Part shown: piece after piece, positions 1 to 4,207 of the stretch | Layout of the letters: every line of letters begins with the position of its first letter | How positions within the stretch are numbered: the first letter of the stretch is position 1 | DNA from: Caldilineae bacterium | GTDB taxonomy: Bacteria; Chloroflexota; Anaerolineae; J102 | Length of the DNA stretch: 7,774 nt | Assembly (NCBI GenBank): GCA_003694905.1 | Contig: RFJM01000290.1 | Location: forward strand, 1-7,774 | Direction of reading: 5' to 3' | Program-made: the position numbers and the translations under genes | The notes under the pieces: model-generated | The model's database searches: none | What the model saw: the letters and a program-made list of their open reading frames with translations, nothing else | What the model was told of the DNA's origin: nothing

Positions 1-42
1 GCCTATGGCTATACGAACTCGCCCCCGGAAGAAAGTGCCAGT

Positions 43-816
43 TCATCGACCCCGCCCCCCCGTCGGCAGTGGCTTGGCGCGTTGGCCGTTCCGCCGGTAC
101 TCGCAGAAGCGCTGGTGAGCATTGACGCCGGCTTGCGTGCCAACGTAGTCGCAGCCCAGATCAGCTTGCGGGCATGGCACAGTGCCGGCAGTGCCGTTGC
201 TCTGCACCGGCATGCCAGCCAGCTCCGGGTCCGCTTGTGCCGGCAGAGGTGCGGTTGGGGAAGCGGGCGCACCTCTGCCAGGCTGTGGCTCGATACTGGC
301 TGCCAGTCGTCGGGCTGCCGCATCAGCCAGCAATCCCAGCGCACCCGGCCCGCTCGCACGCGGCCTGCCTCGCGCCTGCGCCGGCTCGCCGGCCAGAGCA
401 TGGGCCACCATGGCGCCAGCGGCCAGGATCTCCACAGCGGCCACCGCTGTCACCGCCCAGACCCACTGCCAGCGCGTCGTTGTGAGCACGCCGGCCATGT
501 CCGTGGCGCGGATCCCTGCCACCAGCGCCGGCGAGACGAGCACCACGGCGAAAGCCAGCAACAGCACCCAGCACAGCCCCAGCAGAGCGCGGGCAAAGCC
601 ACCCGTGCCGGCTGGCCGGGCCAGCACATGCGCGATATACATGCCGCCCCCCGTCAGCACAATGCCGGTGGCAATGCCGGTTAGTGCCAGCATGGCCCCC
701 TCGATCTGTGCCGGCAGTGCCAGACCGTCCACCCGCAGGTAGATCAGCATGAGCCGCGGCGCGTTGACCAGCAGTGCTGCCAGAGCCACCAGCAGACCGA
801 CTCGCTTCAAGCCCAT
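43..816 (-). CDS. Four-helix membrane protein with C-terminal C2HC zinc-finger-like motif
   Basis: This is a 257-aa protein of unknown function. Four hydrophobic segments are visible at about residues 5-27, 38-66, 74-102 and 116-142. An Ala/Pro/Gly-rich linker of about 70 residues follows. Near the C-terminus is a zinc-finger-like motif with C215, C222, H234 and C238 (C-x6-C-x11-H-x3-C), and its DYVGTQAGVNAHQRFC core reads like a classical C2H2/C2HC finger. A basic tail ends the protein. The ATG has an AGGAG 7 nt upstream (824-828), which overlaps the end of the 50-aa ORF upstream; only 3 nt separate that stop from this start, so the two are probably translationally coupled. The overall layout resembles membrane proteins of mobile elements, but no family is recognised. 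By inference the finger is cytosolic and binds a nucleic acid or protein partner. The reading frame is confident; the function is not. Confidence 0.75.
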   Translation of the reverse strand: MGLKRVGLLVALAALLVNAPRLMLIYLRVDGLALPAQIEGAMLALTGIATGIVLTGGGMYIAHVLARPAGTGGFARALLGLCWVLLLAFAVVLVSPALVAGIRATDMAGVLTTTRWQWVWAVTAVAAVEILAAGAMVAHALAGEPAQARGRPRASGPGALGLLADAAARRLAASIEPQPGRGAPASPTAPLPAQADPELAGMPVQSNGTAGTVPCPQADLGCDYVGTQAGVNAHQRFCEYRRNGQRAKPLPTGGRGR

Positions 817-819
817 TGG

Positions 820-972
820 TCAGCTCCTCCCCTCCGCCGGCCGCACCCGGTCTGTTGGTCTCACTTTGCCACTGACCACGGCCCACCACGCCGCCAGCAG
901 GCCGGTCAGCTCTCCATCGCCGGTTATCCACGTCCGCAGTACGGCGATCAGCTCACGAATCGCGTTCGACAT
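820..972 (-). CDS. Small 50-aa hypothetical protein upstream of the zinc-finger membrane protein
   Basis: This short frame starts at ATG 972 and stops at TGA 822-820. It is supported by a near-perfect Shine-Dalgarno AGGAGGT (979-985) 6 nt before the ATG, and by its position 3 nt ahead of the next gene. The product begins MSNAIRELIAVLRTW and contains a Trp-rich hydrophobic stretch (GLLAAWWAVVSG, about residues 24-35) followed by a basic tail. It has a net positive charge and no signal peptide. The hydrophobic stretch may be one short membrane or amphipathic helix. No family is recognised. It could be a real small protein or a leader peptide that couples translation to the membrane protein gene; the strength of the ribosome binding site favours translation in either case. 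Confidence 0.62.
   Translation of the reverse strand: MSNAIRELIAVLRTWITGDGELTGLLAAWWAVVSGKVRPTDRVRPAEGRS
824..832 (-). promoter_or_regulatory. Ribosome binding site of the zinc-finger membrane protein gene, inside the upstream ORF
   Basis: The minus strand reads GGGGAGGAG across these bases, leaving 7 nt to the ATG at 816. The site lies within the last codons of the 50-aa ORF. Ribosomes finishing that ORF would uncover or reinitiate at this site, which indicates coupling. Confidence 0.6.
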
Positions 973-978
973 GGCAAG

Positions 979-985
979 ACCTCCT
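979..985 (-). promoter_or_regulatory. Strong ribosome binding site of the 50-aa ORF
   Basis: AGGAGGT on the minus strand lies 6 nt from the ATG at 972. It is the best Shine-Dalgarno match in the left half of the window and the main argument that the 50-aa ORF is translated. Confidence 0.65.
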
Positions 986-1022
986 CTCCCCTTGTCACTT
1001 TGTCACCTTGTCCCCTCGCTCC
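983..1022. repeat. Period-8 degenerate tandem repeat in the intergenic gap
   Basis: Consecutive octamers on the plus strand read CCTCTCCC, CTTGTCAC, TTTGTCAC, CTTGTCCC and CTCGCTCC. The three central units (991-1014) are nearly identical; on the minus strand they read as GTGACAAG-like units. The array fills nearly all of the 51-nt gap between the membrane-protein stop (1024) and the 50-aa ORF start, and it abuts the ribosome binding site. It looks like slippage-prone intergenic filler. A role as an operator or spacer is possible but unproven. Confidence 0.6.
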
Positions 1023-1023
1023 T

Positions 1024-2391
1024 CTACTCCGCCACTCTCCGGCCTTCCCACCCAACGAACCAAACGCCGGCGAGGCCGGCAGATAGCCAGGCGGCCGCCA
1101 GGGCCAGGGCTGCCGCAGCCAGGAAGCCCAGCGCCGGCGCACCTTGCCCCCAGGCCCACAGAAAGAGCAGCACCCCGACTATGTTCGCGCCGTTGTCCCA
1201 CAGCTCCATGGTGGCGGGGTCATAGGGGTTGGCACTCCGCAGGCGCGCGAGCATAAAGATGGTCCCCCCACCGAAACCTGTGACCGTCCAGGCCAGCAGA
1301 GCCAGCGCCGGGCTTGTCGAAGGGGCCAGCCCGGGCGTCAGCGAGGCGGCCAGGATCAGGATCGCCAGGGCGCTGGTCAGGTGGCCCCACGCCATCGCAC
1401 GGGGCGATGGGGACAGCCACTGACTGACCAGGTAGTACCCGATCCAGCCGGCAGCATAGATCAGGCCCAGAGTGGCGGCAGGAAAACCGTACCATCTGGC
1501 AAAGAGAATCGGCACCCCGTAGCCGAAAGCGAAGTAGTGGGCGCTGTGCGCCGCCATGACCAGGTAAATACGTCTGGGGAGCCGAGGAGCAAGGGAGTAG
1601 AGGAGCGGAGGGGCAGAGGAGCACTCACCTCCGCTCCTCTGCTCCCCTGCACCCATGCTCCCCAGCTCCCCTGCTCCCCTGCTCTCAGAGATGAGCGTCC
1701 GCAGATAGGCCGCGAGGGTCACAGCGCTCAGAGCGGCAAAGGCCGGCGGAGAGTACAGGAAGGCCAGGGCGAAGCCGGCCAGGCGCGGCAGCGCCTTGTA
1801 TCGGACGTCGGGCCGGGTCTGGGCCCTTCGACCGGGCTCAGAGCCCTCGGCCTGAAGGGCCTCGGCCCGAAGGCTTGCCCTGAGCCCTCGGCCCGAAGGC
1901 TTGTCGAAGAGACAAGCCTTCAGGTCGTTACGCAGATGCTGAAGGCCGAACCGGGCCAGGAAAACCCCCGCCCCCGCGCCGACCACGCCGCCCGGGTGGG
2001 CCAGCAGGAGCAATGCGCCCAGTGCCAGGCTTCCCGATGACGCTAGCCGGGGAACGGTCAGCAGATGGGCAAGCAGAGTGGCAACGTGGAACGCCAGGAG
2101 CAGGACGCCCAGCCCTGCACTGAGCGAAGCGAATGTACCTACACCGAGTGGAGCGAACGTGCCCCCCAGCGGACGGTCCCGGACGATGGCGTCCACCACA
2201 AGTCCCAGCTCCAGAAAACAGGAGAGGAAGATGAGCAAGGCATAGGTCAGAGCCGGGCGTCGCGACCTGGCAGGTTCTTCGGTGCCCCCTCGCTGCCCCT
2301 TCGCTGCACTCGGGGCAGGCTCTCGGGGTTTCGGCTCGATGCCTGCCCTGGCCCAGGGGACGGGTCCAGGGCGAATCTCAGCGCGCCGCAT
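1024..2391 (-). CDS. Polytopic membrane protein, possibly MFS-type transporter, carrying repeat-derived insertions
   Basis: This is a 455-aa integral membrane protein. Hydrophobic segments are seen at about residues 47-69, 91-113, 120-147, 203-235, 275-297, 303-325, 334-352, 360-382 and 402-445 (probably two helices). The second half (FGYGVPILFARWYGF, then TVTGFGGGTIFMLARL) has a Major Facilitator flavour, but no diagnostic motif is conclusive. The frame is open to 2664, but ATG 2391 is chosen: it has GAGG (2397-2400) 5 nt upstream and sits 7 nt after the SPL-like gene's stop, and sequence upstream of it is that gene in another frame. Soluble loops carry Arg/Ser/Gly-rich tracts encoded by short repeats, at residues about 24-32, 76-92, 157-189 and 235-270, so the protein is longer than its membrane core needs. 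The substrate is unknown. It could instead be a non-MFS permease. Confidence 0.6.
   Translation of the reverse strand: MRRAEIRPGPVPWARAGIEPKPREPAPSAAKGQRGGTEEPARSRRPALTYALLIFLSCFLELGLVVDAIVRDRPLGGTFAPLGVGTFASLSAGLGVLLLAFHVATLLAHLLTVPRLASSGSLALGALLLLAHPGGVVGAGAGVFLARFGLQHLRNDLKACLFDKPSGRGLRASLRAEALQAEGSEPGRRAQTRPDVRYKALPRLAGFALAFLYSPPAFAALSAVTLAAYLRTLISESRGAGELGSMGAGEQRSGGECSSAPPLLYSLAPRLPRRIYLVMAAHSAHYFAFGYGVPILFARWYGFPAATLGLIYAAGWIGYYLVSQWLSPSPRAMAWGHLTSALAILILAASLTPGLAPSTSPALALLAWTVTGFGGGTIFMLARLRSANPYDPATMELWDNGANIVGVLLFLWAWGQGAPALGFLAAAALALAAAWLSAGLAGVWFVGWEGRRVAE
1583..1686. repeat. GGGGAGCAG-type low-complexity repeat with internal inverted copies, inside the transporter gene
   Basis: On the minus strand this is a run of degenerate 8-10 bp units of the form GGGGAGCAG or GGGGAGCTG. 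Two perfect inverted pairs occur: GAGGAGCGGAG at 1600-1610 against its complement at 1629-1639, and GCAGAGGAGC at 1613-1622 against its complement at 1633-1642. The tract stays open in the transporter frame and encodes about residues 235-270, between predicted helices (Ser/Gly/Glu-rich). It looks like an expanded repeat tolerated in a loop. Confidence 0.7.
1825..1921. repeat. CTTCGA/GAAGGCTTG repeat cluster with 26-bp period, inside the transporter gene
   Basis: The 18-mer CCTCGGCCCGAAGGCTTG occurs at 1860-1877 and again at 1886-1903, a period of 26 bp. A diverged copy lies just upstream (1825-1860). The cluster ends in an 11-bp perfect inverted repeat. It encodes the Arg/Leu/Ala-rich segment at about residues 157-189 of the membrane protein, without breaking the frame. 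The style matches short interspersed repeats I associate with Anaerolineae genomes (inference). Confidence 0.72.
1895..1921. repeat. Perfect 11-bp inverted repeat (hairpin) within the transporter ORF
   Basis: GAAGGCTTGTC at 1895-1905 is complementary to GACAAGCCTTC at 1911-1921, with a 5-nt loop. In the mRNA it would form an 11-bp stem closed by UCUUC. No U-tract follows in the transcribed direction, so it is not a canonical terminator. It may be the stable unit of the repeat family, or could cause pausing or mRNA stabilisation. Confidence 0.7.
2114..2157. repeat. Two diverged 24-bp repeat units (TTCGCT..CTC type) inside the transporter gene
   Basis: Two units, at 2114-2133 (CCTGCACTGAGCGAAGCGAA) and 2138-2157 (CCTACACCGAGTGGAGCGAA), are 24 bp apart and clearly related. 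They match the units at 2464-2510 in form. They encode the internally repetitive GTFAPLGVGTFASL segment of the membrane protein (about residues 77-90). This looks like an older, diverged copy of the same repeat family. Confidence 0.6.
2296..2320. repeat. Single TTCGCTGCACTCGGGGCAGG repeat unit near the transporter start
   Basis: One unit of the same family (CCCCTTCGCTGCACTCGGGG, then CAGGC), in the opposite orientation to the units at 2114-2157 and 2464-2510. It encodes about residues 24-32 in the Pro/Arg-rich N-terminal extension of the membrane protein, ahead of the first helix. Confidence 0.5.
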
Positions 2392-2396
2392 CGTTG

Positions 2397-2400
2397 CCTC
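2397..2400 (-). promoter_or_regulatory. Ribosome binding site of the membrane protein gene, overlapping the SPL-like gene's stop
   Basis: GAGG sits 5 nt before ATG 2391 and shares bases with the TGA (2401-2399) of the radical SAM gene. The arrangement suggests coupled translation and supports 2391 as the start. Confidence 0.5.
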
Positions 2401-3739
2401 ACACCGCCACCGCCGGCACGCGCTCCTCGTCGGCAGGCAGATCCTCTTCCCCCTCCGTCGGAGCCTGCTCTGAGCGGAGCGAAGGGCCTGTCCTGAGCGG
2501 AGTCGAAGGGACAGGGGCGGACATCTCAGAGCGCCGCTCCGATACCCCGTCGGTGTACACGTAGCCGCAGCGGCCGTCGTCCCGCCAGAACTCGACCCCC
2601 TGGACCTCCTCGAAGAGCTTGCCGGCTTCCCACAGGCTCTCCAGGGTGTCAAAGTACTGGTCACTCACCACCGGGAAACGATCGGCGATGCGCGCTCGCA
2701 CCTCGGCGAGGGCCACAGGCTCGCCCCGCCGCGCCCGCACTGCCCGCCACAAATTGTAGCCGCTGGGATGGCGATAGGGATCTTCCACCTCGGCCCAGTC
2801 GTCCAGCCACAGGTGGAAGAAGTTCCCCTCACAGGAGAAACCGATCCCCAGCTCCCGACAGGTGTCCCGGGCCAGGCGGTACAGCGCCTCCCGGTACTCG
2901 TAGGGCGGCACCCAGGAGCGCCCGAACTCCTTCACCCCCCGGCGGATGTACAACTCCTCGAAGCGCGACACCAGGTCGGGTGCCTGCGCCTCTTGCAGGC
3001 GCCGGCGGAACAGCGACCAGGTCAGGGGGCTCAGCTTCAGCACACCGAAGAAGACCTTGCGGTTGCCGGTGGCAGCGATCTCGGCCAGGAGCTGCTGCAC
3101 CAGCGCCGGCTCGGCCGTCAGGAAGGGCACCACCGGATCCACAAAGACGAAGGTGGGGATGCCGGCCTCGACCACGGTGCGTATCGCGTCCAGAAGCTGG
3201 CCCGTGCCCGGGGAGTAGGGCTCCAGCAGGTTCTTGACGTCGGCCGGGACCGTGGTCGGTCGGGTAAGGGTGAACCCCACCACCCCCAGCCCTTTCTCCG
3301 CCAGCGCCTGCCACAGGTCCAGGTCCCGCAGCACCAGGGTGGATTTGGTGAGCACAGTGACGGGGAACTCGTGGCGCAGGAAGACCTCCAGGCAGCGGCG
3401 GGTGATGCCATAGCGGGCCTCAGCCGGCTGATAGGCGTCGGTGACCGTGCCCAGGTCCACGTACTCTCGCTGGAGCCGGCCACTGCTCAGGCCCCGCTCC
3501 AGCTCCCGCTCCAGGACCTGGGGAGCGTTCACCCGCGCGAAGACCTTGCTGCCGAACTCCTCCGGCGTGGCGTTGCGGTTGAACCGGTACACGTACGGCG
3601 CGTAGCAGTAGGCACAATCGAACTGGCAGCCGGCGTACGGGTTGCCGCTGAGCCGGATGGAATAAGTCCGGATGGTGAACAGGTTCTCGTTCAGCCGGTT
3701 GATAAAGGACTTACAGCGCGTTTCGATCAGGGTAGTCAT
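2399..3739 (-). CDS. Radical SAM protein, SPL-like (COG1533) family
   Basis: This is a 446-aa cytosolic enzyme expected to cleave S-adenosylmethionine at a [4Fe-4S] cluster. The cluster motif is C38-x3-C42-x2-C45 in NPYAGCQFDCAYCYAPY, which is characteristic of the spore photoproduct lyase-like group, as is GTVTDAYQPAE at 97-107. The barrel continues through KSTLVLRDLDL, GFTLTR, FVFVDPVVPF and FGVLKLSP to about residue 300. The region beyond (HPSGYNLWRAV and on to CGYVYTDG) is a C-terminal extension. Start ATG 3739 has AGAGGTGAT directly upstream. Most proteins of this group have no known reaction, so DNA photoproduct repair should not be assumed. Residues about 404-430 (SAPVPSTPLRTGPSLRSEQAP) are encoded by a repeat cluster and are probably a late addition. 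The gene directly follows a broken PIN toxin gene and overlaps the ribosome binding site of the membrane protein gene. Confidence 0.88.
   Translation of the reverse strand: MTTLIETRCKSFINRLNENLFTIRTYSIRLSGNPYAGCQFDCAYCYAPYVYRFNRNATPEEFGSKVFARVNAPQVLERELERGLSSGRLQREYVDLGTVTDAYQPAEARYGITRRCLEVFLRHEFPVTVLTKSTLVLRDLDLWQALAEKGLGVVGFTLTRPTTVPADVKNLLEPYSPGTGQLLDAIRTVVEAGIPTFVFVDPVVPFLTAEPALVQQLLAEIAATGNRKVFFGVLKLSPLTWSLFRRRLQEAQAPDLVSRFEELYIRRGVKEFGRSWVPPYEYREALYRLARDTCRELGIGFSCEGNFFHLWLDDWAEVEDPYRHPSGYNLWRAVRARRGEPVALAEVRARIADRFPVVSDQYFDTLESLWEAGKLFEEVQGVEFWRDDGRCGYVYTDGVSERRSEMSAPVPSTPLRTGPSLRSEQAPTEGEEDLPADEERVPAVAV
2464..2515. repeat. Tandem 23/24-bp repeat units in the 3' end of the SPL-like gene
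   Basis: Unit 1 at 2464-2486 begins CCTGCTCTGAGCGGAGCGAA; unit 2 at 2487-2510 begins CCTGTCCTGAGCGGAGTCGA. Both end AAGGG, and a partial third unit (ACAGG) follows. CCTGTCC (2487-2493) and GGACAGG (2509-2515) can pair as a 7-bp stem. The array remains open in frame and encodes the Pro/Ser/Arg-rich tail of the radical SAM protein. Confidence 0.75.
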
Positions 3740-3741
3740 GG

Positions 3742-3750
3742 ATCACCTCT
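3742..3750 (-). promoter_or_regulatory. Ribosome binding site of the SPL-like radical SAM gene
   Basis: AGAGGTGAT on the minus strand, with AGAGGT ending 5 nt before ATG 3739. It lies in the 19-nt gap after the stop codon of the truncated PIN gene and fixes the radical SAM start. A TTGACA-like string just upstream has no room for a -10 box before the start codon. Confidence 0.6.
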
Positions 3751-3758
3751 TATGTCAA

Positions 3759-3905
3759 CTAAGCGACCATCTCCGGGCCGGTGATGCGTACGATGTAGAT
3801 GTCATGACCAGCGGCCGGGTCAGTGACACTCATCACCCAGGCAGTTCCAACTTCCTGTGCATACCGTTTGACCAGAGCGCTGGTGTCGAAGTAGTAGGCC
3901 GCCAC
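3759..3905 (-). pseudogene. Truncated PIN-domain (VapC-like) toxin, N-terminal fragment only
   Basis: The frame starts at GTG 3905, directly after the antitoxin TAA (3908-3906), and encodes 48 residues: it begins VAAYYFDTSALVKRYAQEVG and ends ITGPEMVA, then TAG at 3761-3759. YYFDTSALVKRY is a classic PIN N-terminus with the first catalytic Asp at residue 6. Intact PIN toxins are usually about 130-150 aa, so the fragment lacks the central Glu and distal Asp residues and cannot be an active nuclease by itself. The missing part is not seen downstream in any frame, because the radical SAM gene begins 19 nt after the stop. This points to a deletion or insertion breakpoint rather than a point mutation. 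The short product might still fold with, or be bound by, the antitoxin. Confidence 0.8.
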
Positions 3906-4181
3906 TTAGCGCCGCTCCTCGATGATCGTTTGTGATAGAGGCTTGCCCTTAACCTGGATGGGCGTCCGATCGCTTTCTGACACACCCCAAGGCGCTCTGA
4001 CCTCTCGCAACAAGCCAAGCTCCACGAGCCGCTGCTTGAAGCGACTTTCTTCTGCTAAAGCCTCTTCATCGGGGGCAGGGATAATTTGTATCCGGACATG
4101 GGCATTGTCGGGAAGCTCCAGAGTTTGCAATGGTTTCAAAACCCCATCCTTATAGATCGCTTCTATGATTGCAGATGCCAT
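3906..4181 (-). CDS. AF2212/DUF104-like antitoxin of a type II TA locus
   Basis: This 91-aa small protein contains the AF2212/DUF104-like opening IIEAIYKDGVLKPLQTLEL followed by a beta strand VRIQIIP (about residues 1-36), then an acidic and basic helical segment and the tail PLSQTIIEERR. That tail often precedes PIN toxin genes, and here a PIN fragment starts at the next base. Proteins of this group are thought to bind and neutralise their PIN partner. ATG 4181 is chosen over upstream in-frame ATGs because GGAGGTGA (4187-4194) sits 5 nt before it. It lies 26 nt after the upstream radical SAM stop. With its toxin truncated, the antitoxin may be an orphan, or may act against another PIN protein such as the one at 5514-6014. 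Base composition looks less GC-rich than in the neighbouring enzymes. Confidence 0.85.
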   Translation of the reverse strand: MASAIIEAIYKDGVLKPLQTLELPDNAHVRIQIIPAPDEEALAEESRFKQRLVELGLLREVRAPWGVSESDRTPIQVKGKPLSQTIIEERR

Positions 4182-4186
4182 TGGTC

Positions 4187-4194
4187 TCACCTCC
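4187..4194 (-). promoter_or_regulatory. Ribosome binding site deciding the antitoxin start
   Basis: GGAGGTGA on the minus strand with 5 nt spacing to ATG 4181. An in-frame ATG at 4196 overlaps this site and has no comparable site of its own, so 4181 is preferred. Confidence 0.6.
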
Positions 4195-4207
4195 ATGTTT
4201 GTTTCAT

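Noticed and set aside
1..42. Possible gene or terminator after the zinc-finger membrane protein
   Set aside because: No frame with a motif, no hairpin plus U-tract, and too little sequence to judge.
82..742. Overlapping plus-strand frames opposite the zinc-finger membrane protein
   Set aside because: Ala/Arg/Pro/Gln-rich translations with no motif, whereas the minus-strand frame has helices, a zinc-finger motif and a good ribosome binding site.
1895..1921. Factor-independent terminator
   Set aside because: The stem is strong, but there is no U-run after it in the transcribed direction, and it lies in the middle of an open frame.
1583..1921. CRISPR array
   Set aside because: The repeats are adjacent or degenerate with no unique spacers of constant length, lie in coding sequence, and no cas gene is present.
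1144..2040. Long plus-strand open frame opposite the transporter gene
   Set aside because: The product is Gln/Arg/Pro-rich with no recognisable domain, and the minus-strand frame encodes clear membrane helices. It is an antisense shadow in GC-rich DNA.
2392..2664. Longer N-terminus for the membrane protein
   Set aside because: This extension is the radical SAM gene read in another frame. It is Ser/Arg-rich without a domain, and ATG 2391 has a ribosome binding site.
3750..3760. TTGACA -35 box for a promoter of the SPL-like gene
   Set aside because: Fewer than 20 nt remain before the start codon, so a spacer, -10 box and ribosome binding site cannot fit.
2768..3784. Long plus-strand open frame opposite the SPL-like gene
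   Set aside because: Composition is Gln/Val/Leu/His-rich without a motif, and the minus strand carries the radical SAM cysteine motif in the same span.
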